From Sparassis latifolia (lineage: Eukaryota; Basidiomycota; Agaricomycetes; Polyporales; Sparassidaceae): a stretch of DNA of 64,000 bases. The notes under the pieces are model-generated. The model saw nothing but the letters and a program-made list of their open reading frames with translations, was not told the origin of the DNA and searched no databases. The translations under genes and the position numbers were made by a program. Shown one piece after another: positions 52,358 to 61,991 of the stretch. Position 1 is the stretch's first letter, and every line of letters starts with the position of its first letter. The DNA is taken from positions 2,294,001 through 2,358,000 of the forward strand of contig CM031556.1 in the NCBI GenBank assembly GCA_018466975.1, written 5' to 3'.

Positions 52358-53644
52358 ACTCTTACCTGGCAGAGACGTCGATATTGCTGTGAGATTACCA
52401 TGTGAAGCGGTGCGTGTTGAATAAACGGAGCAACTGTCACGGCGGTCTGCGGAGACAGCTCTACTGGGGGGCAGCGATCTGTCGGCTAAACAATAGTGGC
52501 TTCTTTCTCCACAAAGCCACCCAAGAAGACGACCGCGAATGGCTTGCATAGCACTACATGGAATGCACACGTTTGACCCGACACTCTATTGCGGCGTGTG
52601 TGCATGGCTTTGTCCGATAATCGACTGCCGACGACGGTAATGGTCGGAACTCCAGGGCAAGTAGTGAGGCACAGACGTTCACTGGAACCGGAGCTGAAGA
52701 AACATTAAGATGCGCATGCGACAGTCTCCTGCAAGTCGATTCAGGGTCCACAAAGCCGGAGGCAAGCGAATTCCCGCATAACGGCATTCCTTGTTATCAC
52801 AAGTGATGGCCCACCATGCATTGCGCGGAGGCAGCTGTCGACAAGAAAAGGGTACCCGACTGCATGCACGGTTGGTAGCGGCCCCGCAGGGTCCAGAGTA
52901 ATATCCAGAGTGTGAGCCTGGAGGAGACACGACAGTTACTAGAGGCCGTCACGGTAACAGTTCCAACTTGCGCGAATGAAACACAAAGGAGTCCACGCCG
53001 GTGAAGAGATGACCACAGTCTTGCTGCACCTCTCACGCCGCATCAAGTAACAGGTATGTAGCAAATTATCGTCGTCGTCGTGCCGCTGCGCTATGATCTG
53101 AGCTGTGTACTTTGTGGCCTAATGAGGTAAGTATGTGTGATCGAACGCAAACGGGGACGCCGCTCAAGCACGACTCGGACACAGCGGACTAGAGTAGGAC
53201 CACGACGAGCGGGCGTGTCTGATATGTTTGCAAAGAGAGAGAGAGAAAAGAGGGATACACGTGCGCATTGCGTGGGCCGGGGATTGCGGGAAGAGGCGCG
53301 CCTGGGTCACACGCGCAGGAGCGAGTGCTATTTGTCCCGGGCTGGTGGGCCACTTTTGCGGATTCTGTGCTCGGGACTCGGTCCTAGGAGGAAAATGTGG
53401 TTTAGGCTCGGAATTGTTTTGATGGGATTCATGGGAACGAGCGCAGAAAGGATCAAATAATAGCGGGGGAGCGTGACCGGCGCGAAAAATAAATGTGGAA
53501 TTTATGTGCCGTGGTAGCGTCGCAGAGGGCCCAGGACCCTCTCTCCTCCTCCTCGTGCCCTCGATTCGGGTTCTTTTTTCCATCCATTTTATATCCCGCT
53601 CTAATCCGCTTCTTGTGACTGCCGCCGTCCTCTCTCCTGCTCTG
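52358..53644. other. Long intergenic region upstream of bZIP gene
   Basis: 1.29 kb. ORFs such as 52797-53036 minus and 53164-53706 minus show neither a family match nor splice-supported frames. The plus-strand ORF from 53495 is in frame with the bZIP gene and would add a hydrophobic leader; the ATG at 53645 is a better start. Regulatory content unknown. Confidence 0.4.
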
Positions 53645-55186
53645 ATGCCCCCGAGCCCCAGCTCTACCAATTCCAAGGCCGGCTCCGACGACAGTGCTAG
53701 CCGCATGTCAGAGGCCGCACTCAGAAAGAAGAAGAACGCCGACGCCCAAGCTGCTTTCCGTGCTCGCCGTGCAAACTACATTGCTACTCTCGAAGAGACA
53801 GGTTCGACGGCACCGATATCTCCACTCGCACAGATATTCATCGATCTTTCCTGACTTGTAGTCACCAACCTCGAATCCGTTGTCATTCAACTCCAGGACT
53901 CTTGTCGCGAAGCGAAGCGCGAGACCTCCGATCTGCGTTCGGAGAATAGTCGTCTGCGCCAGGAGGCAAAACATCGCGAACGACAGCTGAGGAAGTACTG
54001 GCAGGGAAGGGCTCCCGACCCCGGCGGTGATCAAGGAGATGATTTCCCTCCTGCCCCGCCGTACTCTGTTCACCCACCACCCAGCGCCGTTGCCACCTCC
54101 ATGAATACGGGTCATGTCGGTCATTATGCCGACGACAGTATGCGTTATCCCAGTGGCAGCGATCACCCAACTTCCCTTGGTGGTGGCTCATATCATGGGA
54201 ATGGCCAAGACTATCCCCAGCGGTCACCAGCGTTAGGTTTTGCGGGCAGCGTGGACACGGACACCTCAGGTGAAGGTCGTTCACAGCACATGGACTCGCA
54301 CAGGATGACACGATATGATCAATACCCGTACCCTCTCGACGGATCCAGCCGCGAAGGAGCATGGGCGCAGGCATCGGGGCATGGTGGCCCAGCCGCTAAC
54401 GATGCCGGTGCGCTCGATAGTGGCAGTTCGTCGCACTCTCCCACCTTTGTTGAATCTCCAATTCTTACATCGTCAGAGCTGGCTTACCCAAACCGTTTCT
54501 CGCTTGTCGAAGACCAAAAGGTCCCTCTAACGTCTCTTAATTCATCCTACATGTTCCCCATGAGTCGGTCTATTTCTCCAGCAGCGTCCACACCAACGTC
54601 CACTTCATCCACGTCTCTCGCTCCAGCACCCTTCCAGTTCACATTCCCCGAGGGCAGTCTCGTCCAGGACCGTCCTGAATTCAATTTCCGCCGTCATACT
54701 CATGCTCCTGAACTGACACTACATGGCGGCACCGCCGACATCCCTATTGCCGCACCAGGAGGTGATGCTGTCCGCTATCGTCTCGGTGGTCGCACCAACA
54801 CCGCGCCTGACCGTCCAATCGCTCAAACTCTATCCCCATATTCCCGCGCCGAGAATGGTTCGGGTGGCCGGGAGAGTGACGAGAGCGAGTCGCCATCCTA
54901 CACCTATTCTACCCGATCTCGCGCACGCAGCACCATTTCGTCGGCGCGTGCCTCTCGATCCCCTTCTCCAGGTCCTCCACCGATTTGCGGTACCCTCGCA
55001 GTCATCAAGGCGCAAGCATTTGGTGCCTTGCGCCGAACACGAACGCGGTCGAAAAAATCCTCCGAAGGAGCTGCAAAGGCGGCGGTGGAGGCTCTTGAAG
55101 CTCGCGGCATCGGTATGGGTGTCGCTGTTGGTTCGGCCTCAAAGCGGGCCAGGTTGTATATCGATGACAGCGATATGCAGCCATAG
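53645..55186 (+). CDS. bZIP transcription factor
   Basis: A nuclear basic-leucine-zipper factor. Start at 53645 (MPPSPSSTNSKAGSDDSASR). The basic region RKKKNADAQAAFRARRANYI has the N-x7-R signature, and one intron (about 53802-53862) joins ATLEETV to TNLESVVIQLQDSCREAKRE, the zipper. After the zipper there is a Gly/Ser/Pro-rich low-complexity part of about 300 residues (SGSDHPTSLGGGSYHGNG, SSTSLAPAPFQFTFPEGS), then an Arg/Ser-rich RSRARSTISSARASRSPSPG and a basic segment RRTRTRSKKSSEGAAKAAVE. Ends with SKRARLYIDDSDMQP at 55186. Basidiomycete bZIPs of this shape are usually poorly characterised; target genes unknown. Confidence 0.85.
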
Positions 55187-56554
55187 TTACCTTCCTTACC
55201 TTCCTTACACGCCGCTCCTTTACAATTTCACGATGTACTAACAGGAAACGCTCCTTACGCCATTTAATGTTTTCCGAACCTTGTAGACAACCCATGCGCC
55301 GCACTATGACTTATTGCTCTCTGATTCCAAGTTAAACTTCCTGTAGGATATTATTGTGCTGTAATATACCATTGGTCTGTTGTTTTGCTTTGCTAGCTCT
55401 GGGCGTACTCACATAGATAGAGTATCTACATATATACATCGTATTGAAAATTGTATATACCGTCAAATTCTGTTGTGCAGACTCGGTACTTGGTAGACGA
55501 GACCGGGTTCCTGATGAAATATGACAGTATGATGGTATGCCAACTGCGCGGAAGACAGCCAAGGAGATCTCCGATTCAAATTCAAAAAGATGAGTTGTAC
55601 ACAGCAGGTCCGGAAAGAAGGAATATTTCCGCCGTGGGTCTGAATGGGTCTTGTGGCCGCACGGCGAGCTGAGAAACGGAAGATACAAGAGTGGACGAAA
55701 GGGTAACAATGCGATACAGCCAAGCCGCGGGGCGCTGGCAAAGAAGGTTCCAAGAAACCTGATAGACTTGACAGCAGCCATGGCGCGACTTCTTGCGTCG
55801 CTTGTGAGAGCCCATCAGTGATTGCACGGTGGTCTAGTCTCGATGCAGATCATCTACCCTGCCGTTGACACCTGTCTATGTCATGGGGGCCATAAGGTGG
55901 CAATAAGCAATATGGTCGTAAGTGACATTGATCTAGGCGTGGAGTGGTCGTACTCACTTTGCGACCGTTGCACACGGAGATGTGGTGACGGCTCGAACTA
56001 TGAACTTGGGGATCTGGGTTATATGATCAATGACCGGATCGACACCGCGAGTTCATGAACATACCATACTGTCGTGCAGGCCCCACGATAATGATCGTGA
56101 GACAACGGATAGGAACATGGATCAGTCGCACGGCGTTGACGTGGTATTCGCCCAGGTATAGCCAAGTGACGAAATCGTGTTCACATTACGCAACCGAGAA
56201 GCGCATCATCGAAGTGTGAGAAATGACCACACCTATCACAACGCCGACTTTGTGAGGCCACAATCCCATGAAGTGACAGAGTATGAGCATCCCAGTGTAC
56301 AAAGTGTTGCATGTATAATGCATGGCACAACCTGGTGCGGCAAGGAGTAGAGAGAAATCATGAACTTTCGGCAAAGGAGTCTCAGATGATGAAACTTCGA
56401 CCTGCCAGGACAACACACCTACACGCAATCCCCAAGTAAGTATGCGGGGTCATCGTGACTCCCCTTCTGTGGTTGAAAGGAGGGTCCGCGAAACGAACCA
56501 AATAATCGACGTAACACATAATCGAGAACGATCGCCGATAAGCTCCAAGTGAGA
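55187..56554. other. Convergent intergenic region between bZIP and GPI2
   Basis: 1.37 kb between two converging genes. The minus-strand stretch 56186-56428 encodes a hydrophobic, membrane-like peptide (HFMGLWPHKVGVVIGVVIS) but I could not build a full gene around it. Other ORFs (55332-55781 minus) lack family features. It is otherwise A/T-rich and unassigned. Confidence 0.4.
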
Positions 56555-57740
56555 TCAAATCGAGGACGAGTCTTTCATGTTGACCTTGGGAACTGCCGGA
56601 TCCCAACTACCTCTGATCTCACTACGAAAATCGTTCATATACAAATAAGAGAATGACAGACGAATGACGTACTTCTTATATCTCTGCGCCCATACTAGGA
56701 CCCCGGGCGCAACAAACGTCACAAAGACGAAAGTGATGATAAATAGATACATCACTGAGGTAGAGAGAGGCGCGGCCAAGAAGATCGACGACGAACAAAG
56801 CACCGACGTCATTGGTACTTGGAGAATAGCAGGACCGTTCTGAACAATATACAAACGCAATCAGTACGCAGCGTAATACCTCTCGGTAAGCTGAATACCT
56901 GCAGATGACGACGCATAATTGGAAATAATGCGAACAGTTGCACTGAAAACAGCATCAAGGCAAACACCGAGAGATCATCGGACAGTCGTGACGCCAGAAC
57001 AACGGAGGATGATATTGCTGCGTTCATAGACAGTACCGACGTTAACCTGCAGTCTGATATGAGTTTCACGATTTTGCAGTGTTTAATCTGTGTCATACCT
57101 TTCACGATGGCGGTCTTCATGTTTGAGCGCTGTGTAGTCTGCCAGCAGTGCATTCAGCACGAAGAGACCGGCCGACAACGCCCATATGGAGTCTGAAGAC
57201 GTAGCGGCAGTAAGCGTCCTCAAAACGGGCGATAGAGACATTAATGCCAAGAATGTTAGAATCGACGATTTGATCGCTTTGGCTCCTAACAGTGGGCATG
57301 CAGTTAACATTTCCAAGTGTATCATTCGACAACTGCAACTCACTACCGGTGCTTTGATTCGCCTCGCCTAGTCCATAACAGCAGAGCAGTTCCCAGGAAG
57401 CATATCCGATGATGAATCCACAAACAGAAATCCACACGAGGAGGCGAGCATCCAGGTAACGCTCCTTGAGATGAACGAAAACAGTGAGGAAGGTGTAGAT
57501 GGTAGCCAAGTGTTGGTCGATCGCGCAGGACGCTTGGACCAGAGACCAGTATGTATATGGCTTAAAGTTTGCTGTGCATGGGAGATAAGAAAGGCCAGAA
57601 GCCACGCAATGCGTCTGAGAGAATGCCAGCTCACGGTTCTTGCTCAAAGAAGAGAGAAATGTCGCGGGAACGAGGTTGTCTGGGTACTTCTTCCTCTTCC
57701 ACAGCACTCTCTCCCATTCCTCCGATGTCCGTTCAGGCAT
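56555..57740 (-). CDS. GPI2: GPI-GlcNAc transferase subunit Gpi2/PIG-C
   Basis: An ER membrane subunit of the complex that transfers GlcNAc to phosphatidylinositol in the first step of GPI anchor synthesis. The start at 57740 gives MPERTSEEWERVLWKRKKYP, then DNLVPATFLSSLSKN and, after an intron, NFKPYTYWSLVQASCAIDQH, YTFLTVFVHLKERYLDARLL, VWISVCGFIIGYASWELLC. After another intron come SSILTFLALMSLSPVLRTLT, AATSSDSIWALSAGLFVLNA, LLADYTALKHEDRHRE and LTSVLSMNAAISSSVVLASR, SDDLSVFALMLFSVQLFALF and PIMRRHLQ. The last intron should join QRYKK to GSWDPAVPK (family-typical GPWDxAVPK). Several transmembrane helices. It links to the GPI-anchored proteins predicted elsewhere in the window. Secure. Confidence 0.93.
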
Positions 57741-58615
57741 TCATATACATAAGGTAAACGATCAGTTGACAGTCGATGACCGAAATCTGGTGCCCGCTGT
57801 CTGTCACGACTGCGGCTAGACAAACGCGCGGACCAGGGTTCTCACGAATTACAGATTTCGAACCTTGGTAGGATGCGAATAGCATACGATGCAGAAGTTG
57901 GTATGGGAAAGAATCCGATTCACAAAGTTCTCAGCGAATGCGCAAGGTAGACGCAGGCCAAAATAGGTATGACCCGCACACGAGATGATTGGCATCACCT
58001 ACATAATTACCGTGGCACCACTTCGCTCATATTCCCTGATCATGACTGCGTGAGGAGTATTCCGGACCAGGTCCCAATCAGGAACGCCGGCGGGCAACTG
58101 ACAGTTTAGACTCAAATGCTCATCCAAGTGCCGGGCTTTTTGTGTTGCACTGGTCTCGCGACTTTTAGAAGACACTGGTGTGACAACCCCTGAAGCTTAA
58201 GCTTATCCAGTATCTACCGAAGCTCGAAGGGAATGCATCTAGGCCGTGTAGTCACGCTGGGATAAGATTGACGATTGCTTTTACTGGTTATTATGTAGAC
58301 AGGGCAGGACCAACACGGACCAACTCGCACATGTGTTGCACGGACCACGGGATACTAAACAGCACATTCTCTTGGGTAAAAGCCAAGCCGAGCAGATTGG
58401 GAACCACTCCCTGGGAGCCAGTACTCACGAGGCAGGTGGCATAGCGCACAAGCAGCCACCCATGAAACCGTCAGGGTAATTTGCTTTCCGCCTGTGCCAT
58501 AAGGACGGAACCATACCGAAGACAGAGGAACGTGTGTAGGTGTCACGGTATGCAGCCCTCTCTATCAGAAAAAAAGTTTCAGGGTCATGCATGCTGGTAT
58601 GGCCTGGTTTGATGA
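57741..58615. other. Promoter of GPI2 and 3' flank of the SVIP-like gene
   Basis: 875 bases with no supported gene. The ORF 58355-58546 minus is read-through of a sequence downstream of the SVIP-like stop. Confidence 0.4.
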
Positions 58616-59021
58616 TCAATCCCACTACATAGAATTCGTCACAACAAAATCTATTGATAAGGAGACAACGCACGTACCACGAGTCTGTCCTCCTGTCGCG
58701 GCTCGGGAGCCCTAACGGCCGATTTGGACGCCTCCAATTGCGCCGCCAGCTTCCCCCGGTTTGGATTGGAAGCATGAGTGCCTCTGGCTTGTTGCTGTCA
58801 TTTCGCGAGTCAATTGGTGGATAAGATAACGCTGTCGGTTAACATACCCCCTTCAGTCTTCTCTCTGCAGCTTCAGCAGCCGCAATGCGAGGATCAGGAC
58901 GTGCGTGCCCAGCCTGAGAGTCTGGTCCTTGGCCCACGGCTCGAGTAGTGCTTTTGATCGGACGAGGGACGACGGTCTGTCCTTCGCTAAGTGTGCTTTC
59001 CTTTGAGCAGAGCGAACCCAT
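58616..59021 (-). CDS. Small SVIP-like p97/Cdc48-interacting protein, predicted N-myristoylated
   Basis: A 99-residue protein in three exons: 59021-58848, 58794-58678 and a final 9-nt exon 58624-58616 that only adds Trp-Asp and the stop. Both introns are 53 nt with GT..AG ends and the total is exactly 300 coding bases. It starts MGSLCSKES: Gly2 with Ser and Lys nearby fits N-myristoylation, and Cys5 could be palmitoylated. The core DPRIAAAEAAERRLKGQQAR fits the VIM consensus R-x5-A-A-x2-R (Arg45, Ala51-52, Arg55) seen in animal SVIP, gp78 and others, which bind the N-domain of p97. The rest (ASNPNRGKLAAQLEASKS, PEPRQEDRLVWD) resembles conserved short fungal proteins. SVIP inhibits ERAD and acts at lysosomes in animals; the role here is inference. 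Confidence 0.72.
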
Positions 59022-59444
59022 GTATGACTTCGCCACCGCTTCACAGCAAGAGATGATGGTTCACGAGAATGAGTTGGCAGAAAGTCTGGGCGGCGGAGCA
59101 GAGTTATGTGATGGTAGCATTGGAACCAGTGCGCCGGTTCCGCTTAATTAGCGCGCGCGTACTGTACAGAGAGGTGTATGACGGTTCTGTACAAAAAATA
59201 AATCCCGTGTGCACACAATTTTTGGTAAGGAAAACAACTTCCTGCACACAAAAAGTACTGTGGGTCAGACAAATAATTTTTATTTATCCCGAACACGAAA
59301 TGTGTCCTGCGCAACCCCCGCGCACACAGTTGATCAAGGAGAAACTCCCAAGCAAAATCTCCCGGTAAGGAGTATGACTCTTCGGCAATGGCCGAGAAAC
59401 TCCCGGCATCCAAATTAAGTCTATCCGACATACCGTCGCCAGGA
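59022..59444. other. Intergenic left edge of accessory island
   Basis: Promoter side of the SVIP-like gene. A/T-rich, with several GTGCACAC/GCACACA-like words (about 59205-59250 and 59325). No gene recognised. Confidence 0.4.
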
Positions 59445-59767
59445 CCCTAGATAATTCCATCTCTGCATCCGGACAGAAAAACCAAGAATTTGCGGTACGC
59501 TATCTCACCATCCGGGACATTTCGACCCCTCAAAGGCCGGAACGCCATCTCCTGGTCCGGACATGGTGGTGGCTGTCGGCCCCGCAGGGCCAAAAAGGCC
59601 GGGAAGGCCCGGAAAGCGCCCAAAATTGGCTTATTTGGAGGTGCCCCAGCCGATACCATCTTCATTATCCGGACACAAAGTTCAAAAAAAAGGTCAAAAA
59701 AGGTCCGGACAAAGAATCTGAAAATCAGCAATCTTGAGAGATGGCGTCTAAAGGGAATTATCCAGGG
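59445..59767. mobile_element. Possible old inverted-repeat element (MITE-like), 323 bp
   Basis: The left end (59445-59458) reads CCCTAGATAATTCC and the right end (59754-59767), reverse-complemented, reads CCCTGGATAATTCC: 13 of 14 match. Inside, the word TCCGGAC recurs several times, and the word CCATCTCT occurs near both ends in mirrored orientation. No ORF with a transposase motif and no clear target-site duplication were found. It lies 10 bases from the next element. An eroded non-autonomous DNA element is the simplest reading, but chance similarity cannot be excluded. Confidence 0.4.
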
Positions 59768-59777
59768 CAGCGGGATA

Positions 59778-60271
59778 CTATACCCTACCGTCCCATCGGC
59801 ACCCCCCTACAAGTCGGCAGTAACGCGTTATGTCACCCATCAGTCACCCACATCAGCAAAAGTCAACTTTTGCTTACCGGTGTTATTCCCTTGATTAAGG
59901 AAAAATAAGGAGATCCCTTCTCTTATTCCTCCATTATTCACCGTTATTGGCTTTAATTGCCCAAATAAGAACAGAGACCTCCTTAATTAAGGAGATAAGG
60001 GAGCTAAATGGAGGTAACCAAAAGTTGACTTTTGCTGATGCATTTCGCACGTCAGCGTGACAACATCGTGACACAGCGTGATAAAACTTGATTTTTCGCC
60101 GAAAACAGAACTCGGTCAATACTAGACCGTCCGCCGTCGTTCAAGTTCGCAATTATTTGAGATATACCAGTACAAACATATATGAAGAAGGTAAGCAAGG
60201 GGACCGGAAACGGGGGAGGTATGCTGGGGTGCCGACTTGTAGGGGGGTGCCGATGGGACGGTAGGGCATAG
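59778..60271. mobile_element. Non-autonomous TIR element (MITE), 494 bp, TA target-site duplication
   Basis: The 41-nt ends are inverted copies of one another (59778-59818 and 60231-60271), differing at one base (CTATACCC versus CTATGCCC). They are flanked by TA on both sides (59776-59777 and 60272-60273), the target duplication of Tc1/mariner-type elements. No transposase ORF fits inside. A second, nested inverted repeat is present: 59851-59878 and 60013-60040, 27 of 28 matching. The centre carries a perfect 16-nt palindrome (CTCCTTAATTAAGGAG, 59979-59994). The nearly intact ends point to recent movement. Class is inferred from the TA duplication and size. Confidence 0.82.
59851..60040. repeat. 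Nested inverted repeat inside the MITE
   Basis: CATCAGCAAAAGTCAACTTT and 8 more bases at 59851-59878 recur inverted at 60013-60040 with one mismatch. This may be a separate 190-bp element inserted into the larger one, or subterminal repeats of it. No clear target duplication flanks it; a two-base CA on both sides is only weak support. Confidence 0.7.
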
Positions 60272-60274
60272 TAC

Positions 60275-60670
60275 TCAGGAGATCGTTGCACACAGCGCGC
60301 TCAAAGAGATGGACCTTATTAGCATTTCTGTAAATTGCATTTCTGATGCGAACAAAAGTAAAAGGTGATAAATAGACATGTACACTACAGACTGTGGAGA
60401 AACTGTCTCCAGCGGGGGATCACCATCCCGCGCGACATCCAAAGCCTTGGAAACGTTGAGCAGCAAGGGCGGTAAGCGTCTGTGGCCCATGGCGAGATGC
60501 CCGGCAACGACGTGAAGAGCACCGGGGGGTGCCCAAGTCGAAAAGGTGCGCGGAAAGAAATTTTTGTATAATTGAGTGACCGTCATAGGACCATGGATAA
60601 GCTTCATTGAACTTGCGTTGGCCTGCTCATGCGGGAATTTACGAAGCAAGAGTTCGCCCAAGTTCATCAC
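60275..60670 (-). CDS. Unrecognised ORF bordering the MITE
   Basis: A 131-codon open frame starting MMNLGELLLRKFPHEQANAS and continuing LIHGPMTVTQLYKNFFPRTF. No family recognised. Its stop codon lies 2 bases outside the TA that flanks the MITE, so the element may have inserted at or near its 3' end. It could equally be chance or a fragment of something larger; upstream it can be read further in the same frame past 60670. Low confidence as a real gene. Confidence 0.25.
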   Translation of the reverse strand: MMNLGELLLRKFPHEQANASSMKLIHGPMTVTQLYKNFFPRTFSTWAPPGALHVVAGHLAMGHRRLPPLLLNVSKALDVARDGDPPLETVSPQSVVYMSIYHLLLLFASEMQFTEMLIRSISLSALCATIS

Positions 60671-60686
60671 GTAGGGCGCAAAAACA

Positions 60687-61740
60687 TTGGGCCTTTGTCA
60701 CAGCCTCTCCTGCTCATGCAGTGAATCGACCGTTGTCCGCCCAGCCGTTGGCGCCGTGATCATCAAGCTAATCGACGCAATCCGATCTGAATCTATCGGT
60801 CCCAACTCAACCATGGAGGAGGTAGAAGAGAAGAGCAAGGGAAGAGTAAAGGAAAGCGGAAAAGGCAGAGAAGAAGGCAGAAGAGGCGGCGAGGAAGGCA
60901 AATGAAGAAATGAAAGAAGGGTGATCAATGAGGACAGGAAGAAACGAAGGTCGCCCAAGAAGAGGCAGAGGGGAAAGCGTGCAATGATCGAGCGACTCGA
61001 GAGGAGGTGGGGAAGAAGCCGAGGGCAGGAATACAGCCCGTCCTTTGGCCCAAAGCAGCAGAGGTTGGCGCAGCCAAAACGCGTCTGCAGTACAGACAGG
61101 GAATTTTTCACTTTCGCCGTCGCCGGCGGTGGCAAGTCCGAGTCGCTGGTCAATGCTTTCCGTGGTGTTCGCAACAACGAGTCCGGCACACCTGCGACTG
61201 GCGTCATCGAGACAACCAGTCCCACCATCGCACGATGCACGGATCCCAATCCGCAGAATCCTAAGCTTGTCTGGTATGATGTTCCATGAGCGGGTGCCTT
61301 GAATATCCCGGATTGGTAGTATTCCAACGACCAAGGGCTTCACGTTGTCGACTGTCATTGTCGTCTTCGACAACCGGTTCACTGCGACGGATATCGCCCT
61401 TCTTCGCAACTGCGAGCCGTTCAAAATTCCATCGTATATCGTCCGCTCGAAATCGAACCAGAACATTGGCAATGTGATGCAGGATATGGGACATGACAGT
61501 GACGAAGTAGATCGGCTTGATGTCTATCGGAAGGCTCGTGACAAATACATTGCAGAAACCCGACGTAGCGTTGCGCAAAATCTCGCCGATGCACAGCTGC
61601 TCTTACAAAGAGCATACATCGTATACAAGGATGCCTTGGTGAAGTTTGTCAACCGGAAACCAACGAAGGGCATAATCGATGGACTGGAGCTACCGAGAGA
61701 TCTGCTGAGGGAAACTCACAGCGGGAGGTGCAAGGTGTGA
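60687..61740 (+). pseudogene. Decayed IRG-type (immunity-related GTPase-like) pseudogene
   Basis: Homology to basidiomycete proteins with an IRG-type G domain is visible in broken pieces. It begins near MGLCHSLSCSCSEST, a Gly2 start like other IRGs. A coiled Glu/Lys/Ala tract follows in a different frame (AEKAEKKAEEAARKANEEMK, about 60860-60920). Next is GIQPVLWPKAAEVGAAKTRL, then LQYRQGIFHF, and after a one-base frameshift near 61115 AVAGGGKSESLVNAFRGVRN, where the P-loop is shortened and lacks G-x4-GK. ATGVIETTSPTIARCTDPNP and VWYDVP are intact, but then TGA (61287-61289) replaces the expected Gly and TAG (61317-61319) replaces the expected Gln of NIPDWQ. Another frameshift near 61355 precedes VIVVFDNRFTATDIALLRNC. 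The C-terminal part to 61740 is open. It cannot encode a full protein. Confidence 0.85.
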
Positions 61741-61991
61741 GGTGCTCTAGGATGAAGGAGCTTTATTCATACCTGCTGTCTCGAAGGATACGTACCTGGT
61801 CGGACTCTGTGAAGACCGTTGTTGCATCCCTGATAGGTTTATAAACAGAAGAAATGAAGAGAGAAAGCAATGACAGTTTCAAATATGACGCAGGGTTCAT
61901 CAGTAGCAATCCAAGTCCAACACGATAGATATTAAGCCCGGGTATGCAGACGTGATACAAATGGGGCGGCTGGAGGCTGGGCTGACCTCCG

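Noticed and set aside
53495..53644. Upstream in-frame extension of the bZIP protein
   Set aside because: The extension would be a hydrophobic Leu/Val/Ser-rich leader without sense for a nuclear factor; more likely 5' UTR.
53164..53706. 180-codon minus-strand ORF (MRLALSSEPALELVELGLGG...)
   Set aside because: It overlaps the bZIP start region antisense, has biased Arg/Pro/Ser composition expected from the complement of low-complexity sequence, and shows no family motif.
55332..55781. 149-codon minus-strand ORF starting MAAVKSIRFLGTFFASAPRL
   Set aside because: Some hydrophobic N-terminal character, but no continuation, no introns and overlapping alternative frames of similar length; not enough to call a gene.
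59490..59894. 134-codon plus-strand ORF (Lys/Arg-rich)
   Set aside because: It runs from the older inverted-repeat element across its right end into the left end of the MITE, so it spans element boundaries and cannot be an evolved gene.
60698..61472. Two long minus-strand ORFs (209 and 221 codons) opposite the IRG pseudogene
   Set aside because: They are antisense shadows. The plus strand carries clear IRG motifs in several frames, while the minus frames are Leu/Ser/Pro-rich with no motif.
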